Source: Streptomyces rishiriensis | GTDB taxonomy: Bacteria; Actinomycetota; Actinomycetes; Streptomycetales; Streptomycetaceae | Reading direction: 5' to 3' | Assembly: GCF_030815485.1 (NCBI RefSeq) | Contig: NZ_JAUSWV010000002.1 | Location: 4,402,001-4,466,000 of the forward strand | DNA: 64,000 nt | Part shown: positions 49,611 to 57,736 of the stretch, piece by piece | Layout: every line of letters begins with the position of its first letter | How positions within the stretch are numbered: the first letter of the stretch is position 1 | The notes under the pieces: model-generated | What the model saw: only the letters and a program-made list of their open reading frames with translations | Told to the model about the DNA's origin: nothing | Databases searched by the model: none | Position numbers and translations under genes: made by a program

Positions 49611-50415
49611 GCCAGGTCGCCGCCGCCACCGTCAGGCCCAGCGCGAGCAGCAGCCAGGACGCCGTGCGCAGGGTCGCGGTGAGCGCGTCGTACACCGCGC
49701 CCGCGGCGGGGCGGTGTGTCGCGTCGGGCAGGTCGGAGAGGGTCAGACGGCGGGCGACCGCCACGGCGAGCCCCAGCAGCGCGCCGCCCAGGGCGGTGCC
49801 GAGGGCCGTCGCGGTGACCGCCCGGCGGCGGGAGACCGCCACCGAGATACCGGCCACCGCGAACACGACGGCTGCCAGGGGCAGCCAGAAACCGGCTACG
49901 TCGAGCACGTGGTAGCCCTTCCGGAGAGCGGTCAGTTCAGCTGGCGGGAGGAGTGCGACACGGGTGTGTTCCACCGGCAGGCGGTCGGCGAACGGCACGT
50001 GATCGGCGGTCATCCGGTGCTTCAGGGGCGAGGTGACGGCCGCGAGGTCCACGGTCACCGGGCGGGAGTCGCGGTCGGCGCTCTCGTCGTTCAGCGCTTT
50101 CATCACGGCCGTGTGGGCCGCCTCGTTGCCCGCGTCCCAGGCGGTGCGGTAGGCGCGGGTCGCGGTGAAGGAGCGGACCGCGTCCCGCAGGAAGGCCGGG
50201 TCCATCCCCGCCTCGCGTGCCACCCCGTCACCGACCGTGTCCGCGACGGCGTTCCGTACGGCGGGGTCGGAGGCGAGCGGCGCCATCGTGGCGACATAGC
50301 CCCGGGTGTCGGTCAGGCCGTACGCCGCCCAGGCCGCGAGCGCGCCGAACGGCACGAGCAGGCAGGACAGCGCGACGAGGACGGCCGAGAGGGCGGTCCG
50401 CAGGCTTGGGGACAC
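49507..50415 (-). CDS. Membrane protein with large extracytoplasmic domain, function unknown
   Basis: 302-aa protein: an N-terminal membrane segment (LSAVLVALSCLLVPFGALAA), about 150 extracytoplasmic residues (TRGYVATMAPLASDPAVRNA, AYRTAWDAGNEAAHTAVMKA) and three more helices (LDVAGFWLPLAAVVFAVAGI, ALGTALGGALLGLAVAVARR, ASWLLLALGLTVAAATWLIR) before a basic tail. The architecture of a short cytoplasmic start, a loop with repeated PAVRNAVAD and closing helices is frequent in Streptomyces; no function is known. GTG 50415 is the best start; GGAG lies unusually close to it. The last 100 bp overlap the MocR gene on the opposite strand. Confidence 0.75.
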   Translation of the reverse strand: MSPSLRTALSAVLVALSCLLVPFGALAAWAAYGLTDTRGYVATMAPLASDPAVRNAVADTVGDGVAREAGMDPAFLRDAVRSFTATRAYRTAWDAGNEAAHTAVMKALNDESADRDSRPVTVDLAAVTSPLKHRMTADHVPFADRLPVEHTRVALLPPAELTALRKGYHVLDVAGFWLPLAAVVFAVAGISVAVSRRRAVTATALGTALGGALLGLAVAVARRLTLSDLPDATHRPAAGAVYDALTATLRTASWLLLALGLTVAAATWLIRRHSPAVRLLRRRPVCAAPVPAPPPEPTRVRA

Positions 50416-50571
50416 CTCTCCAGGCAACGGGGTCAGGGCGGGGAACGCGAGCCCATGTCGGCCGTCCGGGTGGCGCCCCGGAGCTTGCGTGGCGGGGCCC
50501 CTGCCGACGCCCTCCGGTGGAGGGTTCACCCGAACGGGTGTTTCCTGGTTCTGGGGAGAAGGAGGTCGATC

Positions 50572-51108
50572 ATGCGCACCACTTTGGCCCCGCGGACTCT
50601 GGCCGCGGCCCTGCTCACCGGCGGCACCCTCGTCGTCGCGGCACTGGGAACCACTGCGGCGGCAGCTCCTGCGACCGGTGGCGGCGACGGGAACGGCTCG
50701 ATACGGGGCACCGTCGTCTCCGGCTCCGAGCTGAGTGTGCGACAGGAACCCACCACCCACTCGCCCGTCGTCGCGACGCTCGCTCCCGGCAGTCACGACC
50801 GTGTGCAGTGCATGGTCAAGGGCCAGAGCGTCAACGGCAACCCGGACTGGTACTGGCTCTTCGGCGCCCAGGGCTGGGCGAGCGCCGCCTTCGTGGACAC
50901 CGGCGGCGCGCGGGTGCCCGACTGCGCCGACCCGTGCCCCCGGTGGAAGAACGGCGACTGGACCAACTGGGACGACCCGTTCACCAACAGCTCGTTCGGC
51001 GTCTCGGCCTCCGGGACGTTCAGTTTCTCCGGCTCCTGGAGCTTCAGCGTCGGCGGAACGTCAGAAACCTCGTCGGGTGACTGGGAGTGGGTCCCGGTCG
51101 GCCGGTGA
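50572..51108 (+). CDS. Secreted SH3-like-domain protein
   Basis: 178-aa exported protein. The signal peptide (RTLAAALLTGGTLVVAALGT, then AAAAPA) precedes a bacterial SH3 domain (GTVVSGSELSVRQEPTTHSP, then SHDRVQCMVKGQ and WYWLFGAQGWASAAFVD) that often binds peptidoglycan peptides. The C-terminal Ser/Phe/Gly-rich segment (FGVSASGTFSFSGSWSFS) repeats aromatic-glycine motifs. Two Cys pairs (VQCM, PDCADPC) may form disulfides. AAGGAGG precedes the ATG. Monocistronic with a strong terminator. Confidence 0.85.
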   Translation: MRTTLAPRTLAAALLTGGTLVVAALGTTAAAAPATGGGDGNGSIRGTVVSGSELSVRQEPTTHSPVVATLAPGSHDRVQCMVKGQSVNGNPDWYWLFGAQGWASAAFVDTGGARVPDCADPCPRWKNGDWTNWDDPFTNSSFGVSASGTFSFSGSWSFSVGGTSETSSGDWEWVPVGR

Positions 51109-51127
51109 GTGGAGGGATGAGGGAAGG

Positions 51128-51160
51128 CACGGGCCCCGGCGCACAACGCCGGGGCCCGTG
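51128..51160. terminator. Terminator after the SH3-protein gene
   Basis: Perfect 14-bp stem CACGGGCCCCGGCG/CGCCGGGGCCCGTG with a 5-base loop, between convergent genes. Confidence 0.92.
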
Positions 51161-51193
51161 TGCGTCCCGGTGCGGACGCCGTCGGCGAGCGGA

Positions 51194-51646
51194 TCAGCGG
51201 ATGCGGTTTCCCGCCGCGTCCTCGTGTGTGTAGAAGCGGTAGAACAGCGTCACGAAGACGCCCGCCGAGACCGCCAGGGACATGCCCACGGAACGCAGGA
51301 CGGCGGCGCCGGCCTCGCTGTAGAGGAAGCCGAAGGCGCAGCCGGCGAACGCCGTCCACAGCAGGGCGTGCACCTCGCGCCGCATGCGGGGGGCCAGAGC
51401 GTGGATGCCCCTCCACAGGGCCGCGAACACCAACGCGCTGACGAAGCCGAGCAGGAGGTTCCAGCCGGTGATGGGGCCTCCGGAGCGGTTGTTGGCCGCG
51501 ACCCAGTAGCCGTAGACGAGACCCAGTGCCACGGGTGTCGCCCACGCCGCGGCCCGGTGGGTCCGTTCGCTGAAGACGTCGGGTGTACGGGACCGTGCGG
51601 ACGGTGTCCGTGTCCGTACCCCTGACGCGGGTGCCGCATGAGCCAT
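51194..51646 (-). CDS. Small integral membrane protein, function unknown
   Basis: 150-aa protein with four hydrophobic helices (AAWATPVALGLVYGYWVAAN, WNLLLGFVSALVFAALW, LLWTAFAGCAFGFLYSEAGA, SVGMSLAVSAGVFVTLFYRF) after a Ser/Arg-rich N-terminus and an acidic HEDAAG end. ATG 51646 has GGAG upstream. No family recognised; several Streptomyces have such a protein beside SpoIIE phosphatases. It is divergent from the PP2C gene. Confidence 0.8.
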   Translation of the reverse strand: MAHAAPASGVRTRTPSARSRTPDVFSERTHRAAAWATPVALGLVYGYWVAANNRSGGPITGWNLLLGFVSALVFAALWRGIHALAPRMRREVHALLWTAFAGCAFGFLYSEAGAAVLRSVGMSLAVSAGVFVTLFYRFYTHEDAAGNRIR

Positions 51647-51721
51647 GAGAGCACTCCTCTCTCGTCGCCCCCGCCTACCAGGGCACACCTGCGCCGAGGC
51701 GGTGGCAAGTCGGGTGCACCG

Positions 51722-51860
51722 GTTTCCTCCCCGGTTTCCTCCCCGGTTTCCGGCCGCGGGTCCGAGCGCGGGTCCGATCGCGGGTCGGAACGTGGGTCCG
51801 ATCGCGGTCCGATTCGCGGTCGGACCGTGGGTCCGTGCGCCGGGTCCGGGCGCGGGGTTC
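51722..51860. repeat. Tandem short repeats upstream of the PP2C gene
   Basis: Two exact GGTTTCCTCCCC units and a third GGTTTCC, then eight or more GCGGGTCCGATC / GTGGGTCCGATC / GCGGTCCGATTC-like units of 10-12 bases. The frame through them reads Gly-Ser-Asp-Arg-type repeats, but no ribosome site or family similarity supports translation. They occupy the promoter region of the PP2C gene. Confidence 0.65.
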
Positions 51861-51898
51861 CGGATGCGGGTGCTCCGCACCCGTGTTTCGCTGACCTC

Positions 51899-53167
51899 AT
51901 GGAGTCCGGCGGTCACGGCCTGCTCGACCGCTATCCGCGGGCCCGGCGCCGGGACGTCCTCCAGCGGCACCAACTGCTCCAGATCCGGGGCCGAAGCGTC
52001 ACCTGGCTGGTGCCTCTGGTGATGCTCGTCGCCATCACCTACGTCGACTTCAACACCACCGGCGAGTTCCGCGTCGTCTCCTGGTGCGTCTTCGTCGCCG
52101 CCATCGCCGCCGCGCTCTGCGGGGTGTGGACGACGGCGCTCTTCGCGGCGCTCGCCCTGCTCACCTACGCGACCAGCGACGCCTCCTGGCCGTCCGAGTA
52201 CCGGGAGGGCGCCGCCGACTTCGTGCTGGTGCTCGTCGGCGGGGTGCTGTCGGTGCTCGCCGCGTCGGTCCGGGTGCGCGGCGAGCGGCGCATGCTGCAC
52301 ATGATGCACATCGCCGACACGACCCGCCGTACGGTGCTGCGTCCGCTGCCGCCGCGCTGGGGCGGCCTCGACCACGCGGCGGTCTACCTGGCCGCCGACG
52401 CCGAGGCCCGGGTGGGCGGCGACTTCTACGACATCCAGCCCGGTCCGCACGGCACCCGGGTCCTCCTCGGCGACGTACAGGGCAAGGGGCTCGGTGCGGT
52501 GGAGGCGGCCGCCGCGCTGCTGGGCACGTTCCGCGAGGCCGCGTACCACGAGGCGGATCTGGCGACGGTGGCCGGCCGGCTGGAGACCCGGATGCGACGG
52601 CACCGTGTGCACACCGCGGCTCTCGGGTGGGCGGACGGCGACCGGTTCGCCACGGCCGTGCTGATCGGGTTCCCCGGGAGCGGTGGCGGAGGGACGGGGG
52701 ACGGGCCCGTCGTGGGGGAGCCGGGGGTGGTCGAGATCGTCGGGTTCGGGCACGAGCCGACACTCGAGGTCGGCGGGACCGAGGGCGTACGGGCCCTGCC
52801 GAACGGCGAGGGGCTCCCCCTCGGCCTCGGTGAGCTCGTCGCGCAGGACGCCGGACCCCCGCCGGTGCTGCGGGTGGCCGTGGCCCCGGAGGAGACGCTG
52901 TTGCTGGTCACCGACGGGGTGACCGAGGCGCGGGACGGCGCCGGTGAGTTCTACCCGCTGGCCGAGGAGGTCGCGGCGGCCCTCGCCCGCGATCCCCGGA
53001 CGGCCGAGCCGGGCCGGCTGGTGGCCTTCGTCCGCGACGGCACGCTGCGGCACTGCCGAGGGCGCCTCGCCGACGACACGACCGTCTTCGCGATACGGCC
53101 CGTGACACCGGGGCTTCCGGTGGATCCGGTGGATCCGGTGACACCGGCGGGTCCGGCGGTCCGGTGA
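51899..53167 (+). CDS. Membrane-bound PP2C (SpoIIE) phosphatase
   Basis: 422-aa protein. Three hydrophobic helices at residues about 35-110 (WLVPLVMLVAITYVDFNTTG, VVSWCVFVAAIAAALCGVW, FVLVLVGGVLSVLAASV) precede a cytoplasmic SpoIIE-type phosphatase domain (RTVLRPLPPRWGGLDHAAVY, GGDFYDIQPGP, LLGDVQGKGLGAVEAAA, LLLVTDGVTEARD) with all metal-binding Asp residues. This is the common Streptomyces RsbU-like architecture, probably acting on an anti-anti-sigma partner encoded elsewhere. ATG 51899 is chosen because MESGGHGLLDRYPRARRRD is the family start; no clear ribosome site, and the open frame continues upstream through repeats. Confidence 0.88.
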   Translation: MESGGHGLLDRYPRARRRDVLQRHQLLQIRGRSVTWLVPLVMLVAITYVDFNTTGEFRVVSWCVFVAAIAAALCGVWTTALFAALALLTYATSDASWPSEYREGAADFVLVLVGGVLSVLAASVRVRGERRMLHMMHIADTTRRTVLRPLPPRWGGLDHAAVYLAADAEARVGGDFYDIQPGPHGTRVLLGDVQGKGLGAVEAAAALLGTFREAAYHEADLATVAGRLETRMRRHRVHTAALGWADGDRFATAVLIGFPGSGGGGTGDGPVVGEPGVVEIVGFGHEPTLEVGGTEGVRALPNGEGLPLGLGELVAQDAGPPPVLRVAVAPEETLLLVTDGVTEARDGAGEFYPLAEEVAAALARDPRTAEPGRLVAFVRDGTLRHCRGRLADDTTVFAIRPVTPGLPVDPVDPVTPAGPAVR

Positions 53168-53329
53168 GTCCTGCGCCGCTGCCGCCTGTGCCGCCTGCGC
53201 CGCTGCCGCCTGTGCCGTCCGTGTCGTAGGAGCCGCCGCCCGGCGAAGGCCTCGTAGGGGGACGTTTGCAGGCCTGAGGCTCCCCTTTGCACCCGCAGCG
53301 GTTACGGTGCTGACGTACGTGATCGACAG

Positions 53330-53359
53330 GGGAGGGGACCATGCGGGAGGGGACCATGC
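53330..53359 (+). repeat. 15-bp tandem duplication carrying two ribosome-site/ATG modules
   Basis: GGGAGGGGACCATGC occurs twice in direct succession (53330-53344, 53345-53359). Each copy has its own GGAGGGG and in-frame ATG, so translation of the gene can begin at 53341 or 53356. Confidence 0.92.
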
Positions 53360-54840
53360 CCGGAACGGTGCTGCTGCTCGCCGCCTCGCCCATGGGCAAG
53401 GGATGTCTGGTGGACGCGGCGTCCGTGCTCCCCGTGCTCGCGGCCGTGCCACCCCCCGTGCTGGCCGGCACCGACACCGCGAACGTCGTGGAACTCGCCG
53501 ATCCGCTGGATCCGCAGGCCGTTCTCACCCGGCTGCGGGCCGCCGCGATGGCCCCCGGGCCACTCACCCTGTTCGTCGCGGGCCAGCTCCAGCTCGACCG
53601 GCGGCAGCGGCTGCCCCACCTCGCGCTCGCCCGTACGACGCCCCCGACCGTGCGGTACACGGCGTTCCCGTGGCACTGGTTCCGGGAGGAGCTGCGGCTG
53701 CGGGCGCCCGGCTCCACGACGGTGGTGCTCGATCTGCGCGCGGACCCCGAGACCTGGGACTGGCTGCGGGGGAACGTCCTGGACTGCGGGCCCGCGGTGG
53801 CCGTCTACGGGCGGATCGCCCCGCCACCGGGCCGCCGGGCCGTCGCCGCGCCGTCGTACATGAAGGCGGTCGCGACGATACTGCGCAGCGGGGGCCGTCC
53901 GGCGGTCGAACGGCTCCACCAGGCGGCCCTGGCCCGCATCGCGGGAGACGGCGAGGTGGGCGACCTGGTACTCACCGCCTGGTCCCGCCCCACGCCGTCC
54001 GGCGTGCCGGTGGCCTCTGACGTGCCGGCCGCCTTCCGCGATCCCGTCGCCTCGCCCGCCTTCCGCGAACCCGTCGCCTCCTCCGCCTCCCCCGCACCGC
54101 CTGCCCCGGCCGCTCCCGCACTCCCCGCCGGGTTCTCGGTCCCCGCCATCCCGGGCGCACGTCCTGCCTCGCCGGCACCGGCAGCTTCCGTCGTGTCCGT
54201 CGGCCCGGGCGCGTTTCCGGCGTCGGCGTCCCCCGCCGCCTCGGCCGCCTCGGGGAGGCCTTTCATGTCGGCCGTACCTGCGGCTCGCGGCGAAGCCGGT
54301 GGCCTGGGCGCGGCTGTCGCTCCCGCTGTCTCCGCCGCTCCCGCTCCGGCTGTATCCGCCGCTTCTGCGGCGAGTGGCCCCGGCGGGGCCGGTGCGTCCG
54401 CCGGCCCCGGCACACCTGCCGATCCCCATACGGCCATCTCCACCGCCGTGCGGGACGGGCGGCACGACGACGCCGACGTGCTTGCCGCGCGGCTCGAGGA
54501 GGAGGCCGCCGTCTCCTGCGGGGCCGGGTCCGACGAGGCGTTGCACTGGGGTGAGGTGCGGGCGGATCTGGCGATGTTCGCGGGGGACGCCGAGCGCAGC
54601 TGCCGCATCTGGATGGCGGTCGCCGCCGCGCGGCTGGAGGCCGGTCAGCCGGTCGACGCGCCTGCCGTGGAGGCGGCGGTCGACCGGGCGCACCACCAGT
54701 GGGGGCGGATCCCCGACGCACCGCGGGCCCGCGCCCTGGGCCCCGCGATCGCGCAGTTGCGCGGCCGGGTGCCGGGCCGCCGCGAGGGCGCGCTGGACCA
54801 CGTCCGGCAGCAGTTGCGGCAGCTTCGGACGCAGGGCTGA
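53341..54840 (+). CDS. Conserved hypothetical protein, about 499 aa, three-part
   Basis: No family recognised. The N-terminal domain (residues about 5-150: VLLLAASPMGKGCLVDAA, PGPLTLFVAGQLQLDRRQ, STTVVLDLRADPETWDWL) looks like an alpha/beta fold of caspase-like or AAA-adjacent type without a visible His-Cys dyad. About 100 residues of Pro/Ala/Ser linker follow (positions about 220-350). The C-terminal domain (residues about 360-499) is helical: DGRHDDADVLAARLEEEA, DEALHWGEVRADLAMFAG, TPR-like. Two equivalent starts lie in a 15-bp duplication. Codon use is normal. It may be a signalling or conflict-system effector; this is speculative. Confidence 0.75.
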   Translation: MREGTMPGTVLLLAASPMGKGCLVDAASVLPVLAAVPPPVLAGTDTANVVELADPLDPQAVLTRLRAAAMAPGPLTLFVAGQLQLDRRQRLPHLALARTTPPTVRYTAFPWHWFREELRLRAPGSTTVVLDLRADPETWDWLRGNVLDCGPAVAVYGRIAPPPGRRAVAAPSYMKAVATILRSGGRPAVERLHQAALARIAGDGEVGDLVLTAWSRPTPSGVPVASDVPAAFRDPVASPAFREPVASSASPAPPAPAAPALPAGFSVPAIPGARPASPAPAASVVSVGPGAFPASASPAASAASGRPFMSAVPAARGEAGGLGAAVAPAVSAAPAPAVSAASAASGPGGAGASAGPGTPADPHTAISTAVRDGRHDDADVLAARLEEEAAVSCGAGSDEALHWGEVRADLAMFAGDAERSCRIWMAVAAARLEAGQPVDAPAVEAAVDRAHHQWGRIPDAPRARALGPAIAQLRGRVPGRREGALDHVRQQLRQLRTQG

Positions 54841-54906
54841 GGCCCCGGTGAAGGGAGCGGCCGCCTGCGGACGGCCGCGGGAAGTCCGCCGCGCCGGCGG
54901 CAGCCC

Positions 54907-55077
54907 CTAGCGACGCTCCGCCGGCTCGTGCCGGGCCGCCGGTGAGGTGGGCCCGGCGTCCGTCGCTCTCCCAGGGCCCGCGTTGGCCGCGGTGATCAGG
55001 GCGGTCACGGCCAGGACCGCCGCGGCGACGGCCCTGACACAGGGCGCGGAAAGGCGTGCGGATGTGCGTCCGGGCAC
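54907..55077 (-). CDS. 56-aa secreted peptide divergent from the HTH-TPR regulator
   Basis: Small gene starting GTG 55077 with GAGGTAG five bases upstream. The product has a short basic N-terminus (MPGRTSARLSAPCVRAV), a hydrophobic core (AAAVLAVTALITAANA) with an ANA-G signal-peptidase-like site, and a hydrophilic 23-residue mature part ending ARHEPAERR. Size, export signal and divergent position next to a TPR-type regulator resemble Phr/RRNPP pheromone precursors. The coding case rests on the ribosome site, signal-peptide character and context; no homology could be checked. Confidence 0.55.
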   Translation of the reverse strand: MPGRTSARLSAPCVRAVAAAVLAVTALITAANAGPGRATDAGPTSPAARHEPAERR

Positions 55078-55124
55078 GGCTACCTCGCAACGTCGGCGAC
55101 TGCGATACTCACGTCAGCCAGCTA

Positions 55125-55138
55125 TTAAGCATGCTTAA
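55125..55138. promoter_or_regulatory. 14-bp perfect palindrome between peptide and regulator
   Basis: TTAAGCATGCTTAA is a perfect palindrome in an AT-rich island, 48 bases from the peptide start and 71 bases from the regulator start. It is the natural candidate operator of the XRE-type regulator. Confidence 0.7.
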
Positions 55139-55208
55139 CTCGCCGTTTAACCTAGGGGCTGAGATAGTCCAACGGCAAGAGGCACAGGCGCAGTTGGGGG
55201 AGCCGGGC

Positions 55209-56552
55209 GTGGGAAAGCGGGACGAACCGGAGGTCGTCGGTCGCCGGGTGCAACGGTTGCGGGTCGAACGGGGCCTGACACAACGGCAGTTGGCCGAGCC
55301 GACCTACACCCCCGCCTATGTCTCCACGCTGGAGGCCGGCCGGGTGCGGCCCTCCGACGAGGCGCTGAGACACATCGCGGAGCGGCTCGGCGTCGACTTC
55401 GAGGAACTGGCGACGGGCCGGCCCGCCCGCCTCGTCACCGATCTGCGCCTGCGCCTCACCGAAGCGCAGCGGGCGCTGGCCACCGGCGCGGCCGAGGAGG
55501 CGTCCTCGCAGTACACCGCGCTGCTCGCGGAGGCGCAGCAGCACGGGCTGGCGGAGGAGCAGGCCACCGCGCTGCTCGGCCTCGGGGAGTGCGGGATCGA
55601 CACGGGAGACCTGGACACGGCCCTGCGCTGCTTCGAGCGCGCCGAGGCGGCTCTCGCGCACGCGCCGCTGCCCGCCCGCGTCCCCGCCCTGCGCGGCCGC
55701 GCCGTCGCCCATTACCTCACCGGTGAACTCCGTTACGCCGTCTACCTGCTGGAGTCCACCCTCGACGAGCTCAACCGGGGCGGGCTGCACGATCCCGACG
55801 CGCTGCTCCTCCTCTACGCCTCCGTGATCGGCCCGTACATGGACATGGGCGCCCAGGCCCGCGCCGCGCAGGCCGCCGAGTTCGCCCTCGCCCTCGCGCC
55901 CCAGGTCGGCGACCCCGCCCTGGTCGCCCGCATGCACCGGTCCGTCGCCCGAACCCTGCTCGCCGAGGGCCGCCTCGCGGAGGCCGACGCCTCGCTGGCC
56001 AAGGCGTCCGAGCTCTACCGCCAGCTCCAGCTGCGTACCGAGCTCGCCAACTGCCACTGGATGCGCGGTTACGTCTACGCCCAGAACGGCGAACTGGAGC
56101 GTGCCGAGGACGAGTTGAAGCAGGCCCAGGCCATGCTCTCCGCGCAGCGCGCCGCCCTCTACAGCAGCCAGGTCGCCGTGGAACTGGCCGACGTCCTGCA
56201 CCGGCGGGGCAAGTCGGGGGAGGCCGCCGCGCTGCTGCACACCGTCCTCGGGGAGCTGTCGCCCGAGCGGGGCGCCGTGCACTCGGCGGGGGCGCACCGG
56301 CTGCTCGGGATCATCGCCGAGGACGCGCGGGACACGGAGGCGGCGGAGGAGCACTACGTACGCGCCCTGAGCCTGCTGGAGCGGGCGGGAGCGGCGGGGG
56401 ATCTCGCCGACCTGTGCCGGATGCTCGGGGATCTGCTGCGGCGTACCGGGCGGGTGGAGGCGGCGCTCGACGCGTATCGCACGGGGCTCGGGCACCGGAC
56501 GGCGCCCGGGACGACGACCCTGGGGCCGGCGCCCGCGCAACCGCCGCTCTAG
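55209..56552 (+). CDS. XRE-family HTH regulator with TPR domain
   Basis: 447-aa protein. The N-terminal XRE helix-turn-helix (VGRRVQRLRVERGLTQRQLA, YTPAYVSTLEAGRVRPSDEA, IAERLGVDFEELATGR) is followed by about nine tetratricopeptide-like helical hairpins covering the rest (GLAEEQATALLGLGECGIDT, AARAQAAEFALALAP-type, ELERAEDELKQAQAMLSAQR, DTEAAEEHYVRALSLLERAG). The architecture is that of RRNPP peptide-sensing regulators and of several Streptomyces antibiotic regulators. GTG 55209 follows GGGGGAG at a good distance; an ATG at 55131 lies inside the palindromic operator and gives a non-family extension. Confidence 0.88.
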   Translation: MGKRDEPEVVGRRVQRLRVERGLTQRQLAEPTYTPAYVSTLEAGRVRPSDEALRHIAERLGVDFEELATGRPARLVTDLRLRLTEAQRALATGAAEEASSQYTALLAEAQQHGLAEEQATALLGLGECGIDTGDLDTALRCFERAEAALAHAPLPARVPALRGRAVAHYLTGELRYAVYLLESTLDELNRGGLHDPDALLLLYASVIGPYMDMGAQARAAQAAEFALALAPQVGDPALVARMHRSVARTLLAEGRLAEADASLAKASELYRQLQLRTELANCHWMRGYVYAQNGELERAEDELKQAQAMLSAQRAALYSSQVAVELADVLHRRGKSGEAAALLHTVLGELSPERGAVHSAGAHRLLGIIAEDARDTEAAEEHYVRALSLLERAGAAGDLADLCRMLGDLLRRTGRVEAALDAYRTGLGHRTAPGTTTLGPAPAQPPL

Positions 56553-56728
56553 TTCTCTCGACCCCGCCGCCCCTTCCCGTCCCCTTAGGGGCTGTGCCCG
56601 GGCATCCCCATCGGTCCTGTACGGGCCTGGTCCTGGTTCGCCGGACGGGCTGGAAGGCGGACGGCGTCACAGCGTTCTCTTGGGAAAGCGGACGGTCAGG
56701 CACAGCCGTCGCCGTTAGCGTGCGCCGC

Positions 56729-57736
56729 GTGCAGATTCAACGGACTGTGGCCGACGGCCTGCGGGTCGCCGTGCGGGCGTCCGTGTACGCCGTGCTGGGC
56801 GGTGCCGCGCTCGTCGCCATCGCGACCGTCGCGTCCGTCCTCGGGCCGTTGCTCGCGCTCGATCTCTACACCCCGCCGGTGGCCGCCTGGTGGACCGTGT
56901 TCACCGCCGTCGCCGTCCAGGGGGTGCCCTTCCTGCTGCTCGGTACGGTCGTCTCGGCGGCGATCGGCGCGTTCGTGCCGGAACGGGCGTTCCGGCGGCT
57001 CCTGCCGCGCAACCCCGCGCTCGCCGTGCCGGTGGCCGGTATCGCCGGGGCCGTGCTGCCCGGCTGCGAGTGCGCCTCCGTACCGGTGGCCGGGAGCCTG
57101 ATGCGGCGCGGGGTCGCCCCGGCCTCCGCCCTCGCCTTCCTGCTCTCCGCGCCCGCGATCAACCCGGTCGTGCTCGTCGCGACCTCCATCGCCTTTCCCG
57201 GGCAGCCGAAGATGGTCGTGGCCCGGCTGCTCGCCTCGCTCGGTACCGCCGTGGTGATGGGCTGGCTCTGGGCCCGGTTCGGCAAGGAGAAGTGGCTGCG
57301 GCTGCCCGGGCGCGGCGCCCCGTCGGCCCACATCACCGGCCTCCGCGCCTTCCTCGACGGCCTTCAGCACGACTTCCTGCACGCGGGCGGCTTCCTGGTG
57401 CTGGGCGCGGCGGCCGCGGCGACCTTCAACATCGCCGTCCCGCGCTCGGTCCTCGACGTCTTCACCGCCTCGCCCTGGCTCGCGGTGCCGCTGCTGGCCG
57501 TACTGGCCGTCGTGCTGTGCGTGTGCAGCGAGGCCGACGCCTTCGTCGCCGCCTCCCTGAGCGCCTTCCCGCCCACCGCGCGGCTGGCGTTCATGGTGGT
57601 GGGTCCGATGGTGGACCTGAAGCTGCTCGCCCTCCAGGCGGGCACCTTCGGCCGGTCCTTCGCCGTACGGTTCGCGTCGACGACCTGGGTGGTGGCTCTG
57701 GCCGCCAGTGTCCTCGTGGGGTGGTGGCTGCTGTGA
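56729..57736 (+). CDS. Permease of the UPF0718/DUF318 family (YcgR-like)
   Basis: 335-aa membrane protein with about eight helices. The signature GCECASVPVAGSLMRRGVAP after the third helix, the LSAPAINPVVLVATSIAF repeat half and the CVCSEADAFVAASLSAFPPT mirror motif are diagnostic of this family. It is paired with the next gene (GTGA overlap), as ycgR is with ycgQ in Bacillus. The transported ligand is not established; conserved Cys/Glu in the motifs hint at a metal or redox compound. GTG 56729 or 56720 are both possible; TTAGCG upstream suggests leaderless expression. Confidence 0.87.
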   Translation: MQIQRTVADGLRVAVRASVYAVLGGAALVAIATVASVLGPLLALDLYTPPVAAWWTVFTAVAVQGVPFLLLGTVVSAAIGAFVPERAFRRLLPRNPALAVPVAGIAGAVLPGCECASVPVAGSLMRRGVAPASALAFLLSAPAINPVVLVATSIAFPGQPKMVVARLLASLGTAVVMGWLWARFGKEKWLRLPGRGAPSAHITGLRAFLDGLQHDFLHAGGFLVLGAAAAATFNIAVPRSVLDVFTASPWLAVPLLAVLAVVLCVCSEADAFVAASLSAFPPTARLAFMVVGPMVDLKLLALQAGTFGRSFAVRFASTTWVVALAASVLVGWWLL

